64,000 nucleotides of DNA, taken from the NCBI GenBank assembly GCA_964358645.1, contig CAYHPW010000007.1:13585-77584 (forward strand). The letters run 5' to 3'. Below, piece by piece: positions 1 to 8,900 of the stretch; position 1 is the first letter of the stretch, and every line of letters starts with the position of its first letter. The position numbers and the translations under genes were made by a program. Below the pieces are notes generated by a model, which did not search any database, was not told where the DNA came from, and saw only the letters and a program-made list of their open reading frames with translations. This DNA comes from JBBTDV01 sp038042605 (GTDB taxonomy: Bacteria > Bdellovibrionota > UBA1018).

Positions 1-201
1 GGCGGGGAGATACAGTTAACAGATGCACTGCAAGTGCTCGCCAAAAAAGAAAGGCTCTTGGCTTATCAGTATGATGGCACACGCTATGATACCGGTGATA
101 GATTAGGCTTCATTGATGCGACCATAGCATTCGCGCTTAAGCGCAAGGATCTTGCCGAAGGGGTCAGGAAAATAATGAAGAAACATATGGAAGCAAACTG
201 A
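1..201 (+). CDS. galU: UTP-glucose-1-phosphate uridylyltransferase, C-terminal end (partial)
   Basis: The frame is open from the window edge to a TGA at 199-201 and gives about 66 residues. They include DALQVLAKKERLLAYQYDG and YDTGDRLGFIDATIAFAL, which match the C-terminal end of bacterial GalU. GalU makes UDP-glucose from UTP and glucose-1-phosphate for surface polysaccharides and trehalose-type sugars in the cytoplasm. The stop overlaps the start of the next gene (TGATG), so the two are probably translated together. The catalytic N-terminal part lies outside the window, so the identification rests on the tail alone. Confidence 0.85.
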   Translation, partial: GGEIQLTDALQVLAKKERLLAYQYDGTRYDTGDRLGFIDATIAFALKRKDLAEGVRKIMKKHMEAN

Positions 202-998
202 TGAAGTTCTTCGGCACGGTTGTTTTATCTTTAATGATTTTGGCGCTTCCATTGCTGGCGGAGGCGTATATTCCTCCCTCTCAATTCATCGTGAAAGTAA
301 TGGCGAATAAAAAAGCAGGCGGCAAGACCATTCAAGTGAAAAGTGTTGTTAAACTTTTACCGCAGTCTAGCGGTATTTTTTTCAACTCAGTGACTATATG
401 GGACGGAAAGGCGCGGGTTCTAAAAAGTTGTGCATATGATGAAAAAGGCCGAAAACTCCGCTGCGTGGAGCGAAACAAAGATAGTTTCCCACTGGCTGTA
501 AGTTTGATTTTAGATGCTGACACCGGCGATGTTACAAAAAGACTTAAGGAAAATGCTATCCCAGTGCTTACCGAGCAGGAGCTTCTTAAGCTTCCTGATG
601 AAGCTCAAAGATACGCCGCCGAGACGGAGTTCTTAGCTCAATGGCCGAAGCCTGAAAAAGATGCAATCTCATGGGTGATCGGCAAGCGTGGCAAGGGAGA
701 ACCACAGCTTTGGATTGAAAAAGACCAATTCCTCCCGCTTCGTGTCGTGCTTACCGGCGATAAGGGATTTGACATGTATTTTGATTCATTCAAATTTTAC
801 AATGAGTTCCCTTTCCCTTCGGTGATCGAATTTGCAGACAAGGAAGGGACACTGGTTTTACGCGAAGAAATCACAGCCGTGACCATTAATCTGAAATCAG
901 CTACATTGGACACGGCAGCCTTGTCGGATTCCATGTGGCAACAATTGGATGCTGAATTGCGGAGGATTGTTGAGCTGTACTACAGAGTTCACAGATAA
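201..998 (+). CDS. secreted protein of unknown function
   Basis: This 265-residue protein has a clear signal peptide, MKFFGTVVLSLMILALPLLA followed by EAY, with probable cleavage after residue 22. There is no lipobox, so it is probably periplasmic or attached to the outer membrane. I recognise no catalytic motif. The mature part alternates short beta-like stretches and charged turns, and a tail rich in charged residues ends near RIVELYYRVHR. The ATG overlaps the galU stop, and the 3' end overlaps the assigned priA start by 50 bases, so all three look like one transcript. A role in envelope biogenesis is possible but is inferred only from export and the galU neighbour. Confidence 0.7.
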   Translation: MKFFGTVVLSLMILALPLLAEAYIPPSQFIVKVMANKKAGGKTIQVKSVVKLLPQSSGIFFNSVTIWDGKARVLKSCAYDEKGRKLRCVERNKDSFPLAVSLILDADTGDVTKRLKENAIPVLTEQELLKLPDEAQRYAAETEFLAQWPKPEKDAISWVIGKRGKGEPQLWIEKDQFLPLRVVLTGDKGFDMYFDSFKFYNEFPFPSVIEFADKEGTLVLREEITAVTINLKSATLDTAALSDSMWQQLDAELRRIVELYYRVHR

Positions 999-3015
999 AA
1001 GGCCATACACGCTTTCCGTCGCGATACCAAGGCCGGTGGATCATCTGTTTACTTACAGATTGCCTGATCATCTAGCTCCACGAGTAAGAATTGGCGGGTG
1101 GGTACGCGTGCCGTTTGGCCGGGCAACGACACACGCCTTTGTTGTTGAGCCGCCCAAAACTTTGGATGTTGAATCTTCATTAGTGCTCAAAGACGTCATG
1201 GAAGCTGGTGACGACGAAAGCTTCATACCTGAAGATGTGATGTCACTGTGTCGTTGGGCTAGCACGTATTATTGTATCTCGCTTGGCGAAATGCTTGGTT
1301 GCGCGATTCCACCGGCGTCACTTGGCTTGAAAAACTTTAAGCATGTTGCCAGACCTATACCTACAAAGGATTTCGCGGAACAAAAAAATATTAAATTGAC
1401 TGAAGAGCAGGCAGCGGCATGCGATGCGCTTGAAAAGATTAGGTGCGACGGTTCAGTGAATCCCAAGGTGGCCGTCCTGCATGGTATTACGGGCAGTGGT
1501 AAAACCGAAGTTTATCTCGAACTGGCACGCAGTACACTTAAGGCCGGCAAGTCAGTAATAATACTTGTCCCGGAGATAGCCCTCACTCCACAACTCAGGA
1601 CCAGATTCGAAACCGGCCTGCGCGTCCAGGCTGCTCCATGGCACTCGGCTTTGCCGGATGGGCTTAGGCGTGACCTTGGCGTGGCCCTTAGGACTGGCGA
1701 GTTTAAGCTTGTAATAGGAGCACGTTCCGCTGTTTTTGCTCCAGTCAAAGATCTTGGGCTTATTGTTGTGGATGAGGAACATGATTCTTCTTACAAACAG
1801 GAGGACAGGGTACGGTACAATGCCCGTGATCTCGCGATTGTCAGGGCAAAATTAACAGGGGCGCTTGCCATTCTTGGTTCAGCCACGCCGAGCATGGAAA
1901 CATTAGAGCGTGTCCGTGAGGGCCGATATTCCACTGCACGCTTGCAAAACAGGATTTCAACAAGCGGGTTACCTTCGGTTGAGCTGATAGATCTTTGCAT
2001 GGAGGAAAAGGACGAAAGGTTTCGCGCGACTTTCGCCAAGCGCACCATCCAGGCGATTTGCGAGACGATAGATTCGGGTGAACAGGTGATGTTGTTCCTG
2101 AACAGGCGGGGGTTTGCGTCGTTTCTCATCTGCCATGATTGCGGGGATGTTAAAGGTTGTCCGAACTGTTCTGTGTCTCTGACGGTGCATACACGCGGAA
2201 AAATCCTCCGGTGTCATATTTGTGGGCACTGGGAATACTCCAGCGACGTCTGCCGGCGCTGCAACGGTCTACATATGAAAAATGTCGGCGCAGGAACGGA
2301 AAGCCTTGAAGAGGAATTGCCCAAACTTATACCAGGCATGATCCCACTACGGCTCGACCGTGACAAAGCCAGCAGCGCAAAAAAGATAGAATCATTGCTT
2401 GATAAATTCCGCTCTGGTTCCGCCAACACATTGCTTGGGACACAGATGCTTACGAAAGGTCATGATTTTCCCGGCGTGACCCTTGTTGTTGTTGTCTTGG
2501 CTGATGCGCTTTTTCGCTGGCCTGATTTCAGAGCTTCTGAAAGGGCCTACCAGATCTTAAAGCAGGTATCCGGCAGGGCCGGTAGAGGTGAAAAGCCTGG
2601 GCGCGTGCTGATACAGGCTTTCGACACTGATCATCCAGTTCTTGAGGCGATAGCCGGGAACCTTGGGGAAGGTATTTTTTTGGAACAAGAACGAAGCTTG
2701 AGATCCGCTCTTGGTTACCCGCCTTTCGGCCGCCTGGCCAGGATACGGGTTGAGAACAATTCCATGGAAAAGGCGCGCACCATAATCGATACTATATCGA
2801 AGCATTTGTGCAAGTTTGTGGAAAAGCCGAAGCTGGAATTGCTTGGGCCCAGTGAAGCATTTATTGAGCGCGCCAAGGGGGTTTATCGTTGGGATTTGCT
2901 GCTGAAGGCGCGGGATATAACCGGTTTGCAACCCGCGCTCGAGATTGCAAGGCGCGCGAGTCTGCAAAACAAGTGGAGGATGTTCATTGATGTTGATCCG
3001 TATGGCACAGGATAG
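949..3015 (+). CDS. priA: primosomal protein N' (replication restart helicase PriA)
   Basis: PriA is a superfamily 2 DNA helicase that reloads the replisome at stalled forks. The 688-residue product shows the N-terminal DNA-binding segment (PRPVDHLFTYRLPDHL), Walker A GITGSGKTEVY near residue 180, the DEEH box near 274, and the eight-cysteine zinc-binding region (CHDCGDVKGCPNCS to CHICGHW and CRRCNG, about residues 395-440). The later helicase motifs GTQMLTKGHDFPGVTLV and QVSGRAGRGEKPG are intact. Family members usually begin a few residues before the PRPVDHLF segment, so the true start may lie downstream of 949. GGAGG at 961-965 with TTG codons at 967 and 970 does not settle it. The long overlap with the upstream gene also argues that the ATG at 949 is not certain. 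Confidence 0.95.
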   Translation: MLNCGGLLSCTTEFTDKRPYTLSVAIPRPVDHLFTYRLPDHLAPRVRIGGWVRVPFGRATTHAFVVEPPKTLDVESSLVLKDVMEAGDDESFIPEDVMSLCRWASTYYCISLGEMLGCAIPPASLGLKNFKHVARPIPTKDFAEQKNIKLTEEQAAACDALEKIRCDGSVNPKVAVLHGITGSGKTEVYLELARSTLKAGKSVIILVPEIALTPQLRTRFETGLRVQAAPWHSALPDGLRRDLGVALRTGEFKLVIGARSAVFAPVKDLGLIVVDEEHDSSYKQEDRVRYNARDLAIVRAKLTGALAILGSATPSMETLERVREGRYSTARLQNRISTSGLPSVELIDLCMEEKDERFRATFAKRTIQAICETIDSGEQVMLFLNRRGFASFLICHDCGDVKGCPNCSVSLTVHTRGKILRCHICGHWEYSSDVCRRCNGLHMKNVGAGTESLEEELPKLIPGMIPLRLDRDKASSAKKIESLLDKFRSGSANTLLGTQMLTKGHDFPGVTLVVVVLADALFRWPDFRASERAYQILKQVSGRAGRGEKPGRVLIQAFDTDHPVLEAIAGNLGEGIFLEQERSLRSALGYPPFGRLARIRVENNSMEKARTIIDTISKHLCKFVEKPKLELLGPSEAFIERAKGVYRWDLLLKARDITGLQPALEIARRASLQNKWRMFIDVDPYGTG

Positions 3016-3037
3016 CGGGTGGCGTTAGGAGAATGCG

Positions 3038-3757
3038 ATGGTGGATGACGTTATCCAGCGAATGCGCAGGAAGATTCAAAAGGCGATAGAGCAGAAAGAG
3101 AGGGAACGCCATGTTACCTTGCTTCGCAAAAGGATTGATCTTGCCAAAACAGGCCTGAATGCCGCTGAAAACGGCCGCATCAAGGATGCGCTGCGATCTT
3201 TTCATGGTTACCTTAGGATCTTGGAGGATTGGAAAGGCGTCGGGCGGAATGGCCTCACCCCTGCCCTTTTCGAAGGTAAGAGGGACATGCACGAAAGGCT
3301 TTTGATCAGCGCTGTTTGCTGGGACCTTGCCAGGATTTACGACAAATCAAAGTCAGAAGCGAGACAGAAGGACTTCGAAAATTATCTGCAGAAATTCATA
3401 CTATTCACAAAGGGTGCGCCATTTGAATCCCTGGCTGCTGAAATCCTTCGCAGGTATATCATGGGGCAAAGGCCTATTCATGTTACTGAGTTCAGGAATG
3501 CCTACAAACTTCTCAACAATTCTCAATGCTTTGTTGCCACTGCATTAATGGATGTGACCTCATTTGAGACTTTGCCACGGCTCAGGGATTTCAGGGATGA
3601 CGTCTTGCTAAAAAGCTCTTTTGGCCGTTGTTTCGTAAAATCATATTATGTTTGCGGCCCCCACGCCGCGGCCGGAGTCGAGCTCCTACCGCGCCAGGCA
3701 AGGCGGTGTTTAGGTAAATTCCTCGATCGTTTCGCGCAGATCGTTTCAACAAATTGA
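3038..3757 (+). CDS. CFI-box C-terminal domain protein
   Basis: The 239-residue protein has a basic, helical N-terminal half (about residues 1-95) and no signal peptide. The C-terminal part, CFVATALMDVTSFETLPRLR followed by DFRDDVLLKSSFGRCFVKSYY, matches the recurrent CFI-box domain. That domain appears at the ends of many otherwise unrelated bacterial proteins and has no settled function. TTAGGAGA lies 6 to 7 bases before ATG 3038, which supports the start. It follows priA after 22 bases in the same direction and converges on lepB. Function unknown; a protein-interaction or membrane-associated role is speculation. Confidence 0.75.
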   Translation: MVDDVIQRMRRKIQKAIEQKERERHVTLLRKRIDLAKTGLNAAENGRIKDALRSFHGYLRILEDWKGVGRNGLTPALFEGKRDMHERLLISAVCWDLARIYDKSKSEARQKDFENYLQKFILFTKGAPFESLAAEILRRYIMGQRPIHVTEFRNAYKLLNNSQCFVATALMDVTSFETLPRLRDFRDDVLLKSSFGRCFVKSYYVCGPHAAAGVELLPRQARRCLGKFLDRFAQIVSTN

Positions 3758-3798
3758 TCGCAAAGGCGCTTATGGCATCGCGGGTTCTTGGCGGCTAG

Positions 3799-4569
3799 CT
3801 ACTTCAGCACTGTCCCAATACGGCTTGGCTTGAAGCTGAACTGCTTTTCCGAAAAATTCAGCCACACGGACAGCCATATTACCAGCGCTTTGCCCCTCAC
3901 GTTTTTCATGGGTACATATCCCCAGAACCTGCTGTCATTCGAGTAATCGCGGTTATCACCCATCACGAACAGGTTGTCAGGCGGCACTTGTATAGGACCA
4001 TGGTTCTCGCTGAGGATGCTGTTACGATCGAGCATTATGGGATGATCGGCAGTATTAAGATGTTCCGTGAATAGCTCCAAATTATCTGAACTGAACCTGG
4101 GTTCATCAAGGTCCTTAAAAACCTTTTCCGATTGATCAGCATTGACCGGGTCTCGCTTGATTTCTGTCTGGTTGATGTAAAGGACTTTGTTTCTTATCTC
4201 AACGGTGTCTCCGGGGACGCCTACCACGCGTTTAATGTAATATATGTCCTCGTCCTTCGGAAATTTAAAGACGATTATATCCCCCCTCTTGGGTGGATCG
4301 CGCCTTAAAATCAAAGTGGGCCTGCTTGCGAAGAAATCAGAAAATGGGACCTTCAAACCATAGGCGAACTTATTGACGAAAATATGATCACCGATCAACA
4401 AGGTCGGGATCATGGAACCCGAAGGTATCTTAAAAGCTTCTATAACGCTCGACCTTATCATGAAAACAATCAGCAAGGCCGAACCAAAGGAGATGATGTT
4501 TTCTAAAAGCCATTTTTTTTTGGATTTATGTTGGGGTTTGTTTTTTTCAGGTTGTTCTTTGTCAGTCAT
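3799..4569 (-). CDS. lepB: signal peptidase I
   Basis: Signal peptidase I cleaves signal peptides on the outer face of the inner membrane. The protein has a basic cytoplasmic start, one membrane anchor (about residues 20-42), the nucleophile serine in IPSGSMIPTLLIGD near residue 51, the general-base lysine in YYIKRVVGVPGD near 113, and box E GDNRDYSNDSRFWGYVP near 205. The catalytic dyad and all boxes are present. I chose ATG 4569 (MTDKEQ) over an in-frame TTG at 4617, because the extension would add sixteen unrelated residues. It is divergent from lptG with a 78-base gap and convergent with the CFI-box gene. Length is about 256 residues, typical for the family. Confidence 0.95.
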   Translation of the reverse strand: MTDKEQPEKNKPQHKSKKKWLLENIISFGSALLIVFMIRSSVIEAFKIPSGSMIPTLLIGDHIFVNKFAYGLKVPFSDFFASRPTLILRRDPPKRGDIIVFKFPKDEDIYYIKRVVGVPGDTVEIRNKVLYINQTEIKRDPVNADQSEKVFKDLDEPRFSSDNLELFTEHLNTADHPIMLDRNSILSENHGPIQVPPDNLFVMGDNRDYSNDSRFWGYVPMKNVRGKALVIWLSVWLNFSEKQFSFKPSRIGTVLK

Positions 4570-4647
4570 AATGGGTTTCCAGAAGATACATCCTATCGAT
4601 AATAAGTCATAGATCAAAAATAATATGAAATGTAGTATGTCATTAAA

Positions 4648-5721
4648 GTGAAGATCTTAAACCGCTATCTTGCTATAGCTTTCACAAAAAATCTGGCAAT
4701 AGCGATTATCTCGCTGATGGCGCTTTTTTTGTTCCAGGCCATCATAGGGGATTTGTTCGATCACTCCTATACCGGCCAACAGGTTCTAGTTTATCATTTG
4801 CTAAACGCCCCTTTGATTTGTGTTCAGATGACTGCTCCTGCCGTACTGCTTGCCACGGTTTTCACGTTATCGTCTCTCGCGCGCACTAATGAGCTTATTG
4901 CATGTTTTTCAGCCGGCATTGGCCTTAAGCGGCTGCTTGCGGTTTTCCTGACGGGTGTGTTTATGGTGTCGTGCGTCGTTCTTGTCATGGAAGATAGAAT
5001 ACTGCCTCTCACATTCAAGAAACGAACTATCTACTATTGGCATGAAATGCAAAAACGCCCGGATTTTTACCTGGATATCAAGCAAGACAAGGTCTGGTAC
5101 CGGTCTAAAAACATGATTTACAATTTAAAGTATTTTGACAACGAATCAAAGGCGATCCTAGGCATGAGTGTTTATACTTTTGATGACGAATTCAACCTTG
5201 TCCAGGCTGTCGACGCCGAGCGCGCCAATTACACACCAAACGGGTGGAAGCTGCAAAACGGCACGGTGACGGTGTTTTCGCGGGATGACCCGTTTCCGAT
5301 GACTAAGAAATTCAGCGAAAAAGATCTGCTGATAACGGAGACGCCAAGGGATTTTCAGGAAATAGAGAAGGAAGTGGATGGACTGCGCCTTAAGGAACTC
5401 TACCGCTATATCCAGCGCGTAAAAGAAGCAGGTGCCGATACTAAAATATATGAGGTTAAATTTCACTCGAAGATAAGCTTGAGTTTTATTCCTGTGGTCA
5501 TGTGCGTGCTCGGCGTGCCGTTTTCGGTGACCAGTCGCAGGCAGGGCGGAATTGCCCGTGACCTCGGTCTTTGTCTTGCCGCGACGTTTTTTTATTGGCT
5601 TTTTTATTCGGTGGGTTTATCTCTGGGCTCCAATGGCGTTTTGCCGCCGCTCATAGCCGCGTGGCTGCCGAGCGTGATATTTGTTGCGTTGGCGGCGACG
5701 CTGATCATACGCCGGGGCTGA
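4648..5721 (+). CDS. lptG: LPS export permease, LptF/LptG family
   Basis: LptF and LptG are the inner-membrane permeases of the lipopolysaccharide export machine powered by LptB. This 357-residue protein has the family architecture: three N-terminal membrane segments (within residues 10-120), a periplasmic beta-jellyroll-like region (about 125-260), and three C-terminal segments. The latter contain the GVPFSVTSRRQGGIARDLG loop and end in LIAAWLPSVIFVALAATLI. The start is GTG 4648; no strong ribosome site is visible. G is favoured over F by general resemblance only, and no second permease is in the window. It leads a plus-strand run continuing to hutI, with 3 bases to def. Confidence 0.85.
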   Translation: MKILNRYLAIAFTKNLAIAIISLMALFLFQAIIGDLFDHSYTGQQVLVYHLLNAPLICVQMTAPAVLLATVFTLSSLARTNELIACFSAGIGLKRLLAVFLTGVFMVSCVVLVMEDRILPLTFKKRTIYYWHEMQKRPDFYLDIKQDKVWYRSKNMIYNLKYFDNESKAILGMSVYTFDDEFNLVQAVDAERANYTPNGWKLQNGTVTVFSRDDPFPMTKKFSEKDLLITETPRDFQEIEKEVDGLRLKELYRYIQRVKEAGADTKIYEVKFHSKISLSFIPVVMCVLGVPFSVTSRRQGGIARDLGLCLAATFFYWLFYSVGLSLGSNGVLPPLIAAWLPSVIFVALAATLIIRRG

Positions 5722-5724
5722 ATT

Positions 5725-6321
5725 TTGGCTAAACTTAAAATATACAAATTTCCGGATACTGTTCTTTCAAATAAGTCTGATCCCATTGTGCGGGTTGAAA
5801 CGGATCATCACAAGCTAGCGGATGATATGCTGGAGACGATGTACGACGCGCCTGGAATCGGTCTTGCCGCGAACCAGGTTGGAATTCTAAAACGCCTGCT
5901 TGTGCTGGATATCGACTATGAGGTCGAAGAAGAACCAGGTAAAACATCCTTAATAAAAAACAAGAAACCCCTGATTGTTATCAATCCGAGAATAATACAT
6001 CACGAAGGCAGCGTGGTATTCAAGGAGGGCTGTCTTTCGGTGCCGGATTTTTCGGCTGAAGTTAAGAGGTATGAAAAGATAAAAGTCGAGTACCAGGATG
6101 TGGATGGAGCACTGAGGAACATTTCAGTTGACGGGCTTCTTGCTATTGCGTTTCAGCATGAGATGGATCACCTTGACGGAAAACTTTTCATAGACAGATT
6201 GAATCCCCTAAAAAAAGAAATGATACACAAGAAACTAAGACAGGCGCGTGAGACCGGAAATCAGGATTTGATGCCAGGAGAGGCAGCGCTTGCCGGTGAG
6301 AAAAAAAAGCGAGGATTGTAA
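5725..6321 (+). CDS. def: peptide deformylase
   Basis: Peptide deformylase removes the formyl group from the initiator methionine of nascent proteins. All three family motifs are visible: GIGLAANQVG near residue 46, EGCLSVP near 100, and HEMDHLDG near 145, whose two histidines join the motif-2 cysteine to bind the metal. The glutamate of HEMDH is the catalytic acid. The protein has 198 residues, with an unstructured lysine-rich tail that is slightly longer than usual. The start is TTG 5725, 3 bases after lptG. It is followed by fmt, the usual partner, since Fmt adds the group that Def removes. Confidence 0.97.
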   Translation: MAKLKIYKFPDTVLSNKSDPIVRVETDHHKLADDMLETMYDAPGIGLAANQVGILKRLLVLDIDYEVEEEPGKTSLIKNKKPLIVINPRIIHHEGSVVFKEGCLSVPDFSAEVKRYEKIKVEYQDVDGALRNISVDGLLAIAFQHEMDHLDGKLFIDRLNPLKKEMIHKKLRQARETGNQDLMPGEAALAGEKKKRGL

Positions 6322-6325
6322 TTTC

Positions 6326-7294
6326 ATGTTGCGTGTAGTGTTTATGGGAACGCCTAAATTCGCTGTACCGGCGCTTAGAGTGGTTGCGCGGGATCATGAT
6401 ATAGTGGCTGTTTATACCCAGCCGGACAGGCCGGTCGGGCGCGGGTTGGAACATCAGTCTTCGGCGGCAAAACGAGCTGCATTGGAACTCGGGCTTAAGA
6501 TTTTTCAGCCCGAAAAGCTTTCACTCCCGGAAGAGTTGGAGAGGCTTAAGTCGTTAAACCCAGATGTCATAGTGGTAGTTGCTTTCGGCCAGATTCTTAG
6601 CAAGGGAGTCCTTAGTCTGCCACGTCTTGGCTGCGTGAATATACATTCTTCACTGCTGCCGCGATGGAGGGGAGCCGCGCCTATCCAGCGGGCTATACTT
6701 GAAGGGGACAAGGAAACCGGTATTACAACAATGCGGATTTCAGACAAGCTGGATGCAGGCGGTATTCTTCTGCAGGCTTCGACTGTGGTAAACTCAGATG
6801 ATACCGCGGCATCATTACATGACCGTCTGGCCGAGATTGGCGCTAAATTAATTGTCGAAACCCTCTCGGGACTTGAAAAAGGCACTTTAACAGATAGACC
6901 TCAAAACGATTCTCTTGCAACTTACGCGGCAAAATTATCCAAAGATATGGAGTGGCTGGATACGCGTAAAAATGCCGTGATTTTGGATCGGCAAGTTCGC
7001 GCGCTTAATCCGTGGCCAGGCACGAGCGTGATGGTTAAGATCCCTGGTGACCAGGCGATCCTCCACCGCTTAAAGATCAAGCAGATTAAATTACACGATG
7101 AAATGGATATCACACCAGGGGAGATTTTAGTGTCAAACGGGATGCTGTTACTTGGAACCGTCAAAGGTTGTCTGGAGATAGTCCTGTTGCAGTGGGACGG
7201 CAGGGCCGAGGTTGATGCCGCTGGTTTTTTAAACGGCCTTAAAGGCCGCGGATGGACTTTGCCATTGAAGGTCAGTCATGTCACAGCCATTTAA
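6326..7294 (+). CDS. fmt: methionyl-tRNA formyltransferase
   Basis: Fmt transfers a formyl group from 10-formyltetrahydrofolate to initiator Met-tRNA. The N-terminal Rossmann-like domain begins LRVVFMGTPKFAVPALR. The catalytic segment NIHSSLLPRWRGAAPIQRAI near residue 105-125 contains the asparagine and histidine of the active site, and GITTMRISDKLDAGGILL follows. A C-terminal tRNA-binding domain of about 100 residues is present. I placed the start at ATG 6326, preceded by GAGGA, rather than at the in-frame codon at 6290, which would overlap def and add twelve residues. The gene overlaps the next one by 17 bases. Confidence 0.96.
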   Translation: MLRVVFMGTPKFAVPALRVVARDHDIVAVYTQPDRPVGRGLEHQSSAAKRAALELGLKIFQPEKLSLPEELERLKSLNPDVIVVVAFGQILSKGVLSLPRLGCVNIHSSLLPRWRGAAPIQRAILEGDKETGITTMRISDKLDAGGILLQASTVVNSDDTAASLHDRLAEIGAKLIVETLSGLEKGTLTDRPQNDSLATYAAKLSKDMEWLDTRKNAVILDRQVRALNPWPGTSVMVKIPGDQAILHRLKIKQIKLHDEMDITPGEILVSNGMLLLGTVKGCLEIVLLQWDGRAEVDAAGFLNGLKGRGWTLPLKVSHVTAI

Positions 7295-8900
7295 AGCTGC
7301 ATGCAGTGATATTTTTTTTGCGGCATTGGCTCTTTTTTGTTTTTCCATGGCTGTTTTTATGGCGAAGGCTGACAGGACGACTCTTCCCGCCACTGATGCC
7401 GCGACACATGCGGCGCTTTCAATGAGTGCCACATCAAATGGCTTAATCCCTAAGCTACCTCTCGAGCAAGAAAGTTTAGGCGGCCATTGGGGGAAAAATG
7501 GCTATAATGACCACCCGTTTGTTTTTTTCTATTTGAGCGGCTGGGTTATGCGCGTGTTTGGGCCGAGCGCATGGTCAGCAAAGCTCGTCCCATGTCTGAT
7601 GTCCGTTGTGTGTGTGATGCTTACGGTATGGCTAGGGAGGATCCTTGGTTCGGCGTTGCTTGGGATTTTTTCAGGCCTTGTCCTCGTCTTGACCAGGGAG
7701 TTCATCATCAACGGTTTGAATGGCCATCTAGATAACGTGATGAGTGTTTTTATCTTAGGGTCATTTATCTTGTGGGCCAAGAGGAAGCCACATCTAGCTG
7801 GAGTTTGTGCCGGCCTTGGCATGTGGTTTAAGACGCCGGTTGCGTTGTTGCTATTCCCTGTGATGCTGCTTTTTCACCTTTTTAAGCGGGAATTGAGGAG
7901 TAAATTTAAAGTTATAGCGGTTTCTTTTTTAATCGCCATAGCAACCGGTTCCTTGGTGTGGGTGGCAACCGGGTTAATCGGTGGCTGGAACCTAGTTGCT
8001 GATTATTGGCTAAGACAGCTTTGGGGAACGGCCGTTGGAGGCAGAGGGACAGTGCAGGCGGGCGATTCATTTATTTTTTTTGGAATATTTAAGAGTCATT
8101 ATTTTCCATGGAATATTCTATTGTTGTTTTCTCTGGCATGGTCTGTTTGGAAAGCCAGGTGGCGTGAAGAGACCTTCCTTATTCCTGCTTTTGCCGCTGG
8201 AATTGTTGTGGTGGTTATTTCGTCAATAAGCTTTAAGTACGGTCATTACTTTACGCCAGCTTATCCTTTTCTTGCCATATTAGCCGCAAGATCTTTAGCG
8301 GCTTGGCTAAGCGCTGTTGAGGCTGGCGTATATCGTGGTTTTACGGTTTTTGTAATGTTGTTTATAACGATGCTTTTATGCACACCCGTCTCTACAGCGC
8401 CAGAATCTTTCCCTGCATTGAAGAAATTCATGGCGTTAATTATCCATGAAGGTTTGAATGAAGGTGGAAAACCAGAAATCAATGCCAGCAAGTGCGAAGA
8501 GAAGGTTTTATACGTTGATGGTTACCAACCGTATGGCGGAATTGCTGATTACACGGCACTTATAAATTTCTATACGGCTCGAAATGTAATTTCGTCCAAC
8601 TGTGCGGATGCTGCCATGCTGGCAAAGCGGCTGGACATAGGCTGGATAATAGTTTCAGGCCAGAATTTTCTGACTTGTCTAGATAAAGAAGCCCGTGAAA
8701 CATTCAGTAATATATTTTTATTCGGCAATCAGTTCTTGCTTTCACGCCACGGTAAGGCTCGGCCAAATTTGCCGGATTTAGATGACAAACTTAGCGTAAA
8801 TGACTTAACGCCGTCAGAGTTTGAACTTCAGGCGGTAAGCGAATGCGGTACTGCCTCGTTGCCTAAGGACCGATATCATGCTTATTTAGGGGATAAATGA
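7278..8900 (+). CDS. membrane glycosyltransferase, PMT/ArnT-like (GT39/GT83 type)
   Basis: A 540-residue polytopic membrane protein with about ten hydrophobic segments. After the first segment it has the acidic first-loop region RTTLPATDAATHAALS, and then GHWGKNGYNDHPFVFFYLSG, typical of PMT_2 transferases that move a sugar from a polyprenyl-phosphate donor. The loop ending in FKTPVALLLFPVMLL also fits. The C-terminal 150 residues after residue 385 are soluble and probably periplasmic. The substrate cannot be read from sequence; lipid A or another surface glycan is possible. The start overlaps fmt and the stop overlaps the rpe start (ATGA), so translation is probably coupled. Confidence 0.8.
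   Translation: MSQPFKAACSDIFFAALALFCFSMAVFMAKADRTTLPATDAATHAALSMSATSNGLIPKLPLEQESLGGHWGKNGYNDHPFVFFYLSGWVMRVFGPSAWSAKLVPCLMSVVCVMLTVWLGRILGSALLGIFSGLVLVLTREFIINGLNGHLDNVMSVFILGSFILWAKRKPHLAGVCAGLGMWFKTPVALLLFPVMLLFHLFKRELRSKFKVIAVSFLIAIATGSLVWVATGLIGGWNLVADYWLRQLWGTAVGGRGTVQAGDSFIFFGIFKSHYFPWNILLLFSLAWSVWKARWREETFLIPAFAAGIVVVVISSISFKYGHYFTPAYPFLAILAARSLAAWLSAVEAGVYRGFTVFVMLFITMLLCTPVSTAPESFPALKKFMALIIHEGLNEGGKPEINASKCEEKVLYVDGYQPYGGIADYTALINFYTARNVISSNCADAAMLAKRLDIGWIIVSGQNFLTCLDKEARETFSNIFLFGNQFLLSRHGKARPNLPDLDDKLSVNDLTPSEFELQAVSECGTASLPKDRYHAYLGDK

Noticed and set aside
332..2967. Many open frames antisense to priA and its neighbours
   Set aside because: They lie across clear coding sequences, lack ribosome sites and have biased, arginine- and serine-rich composition; they are shadows.
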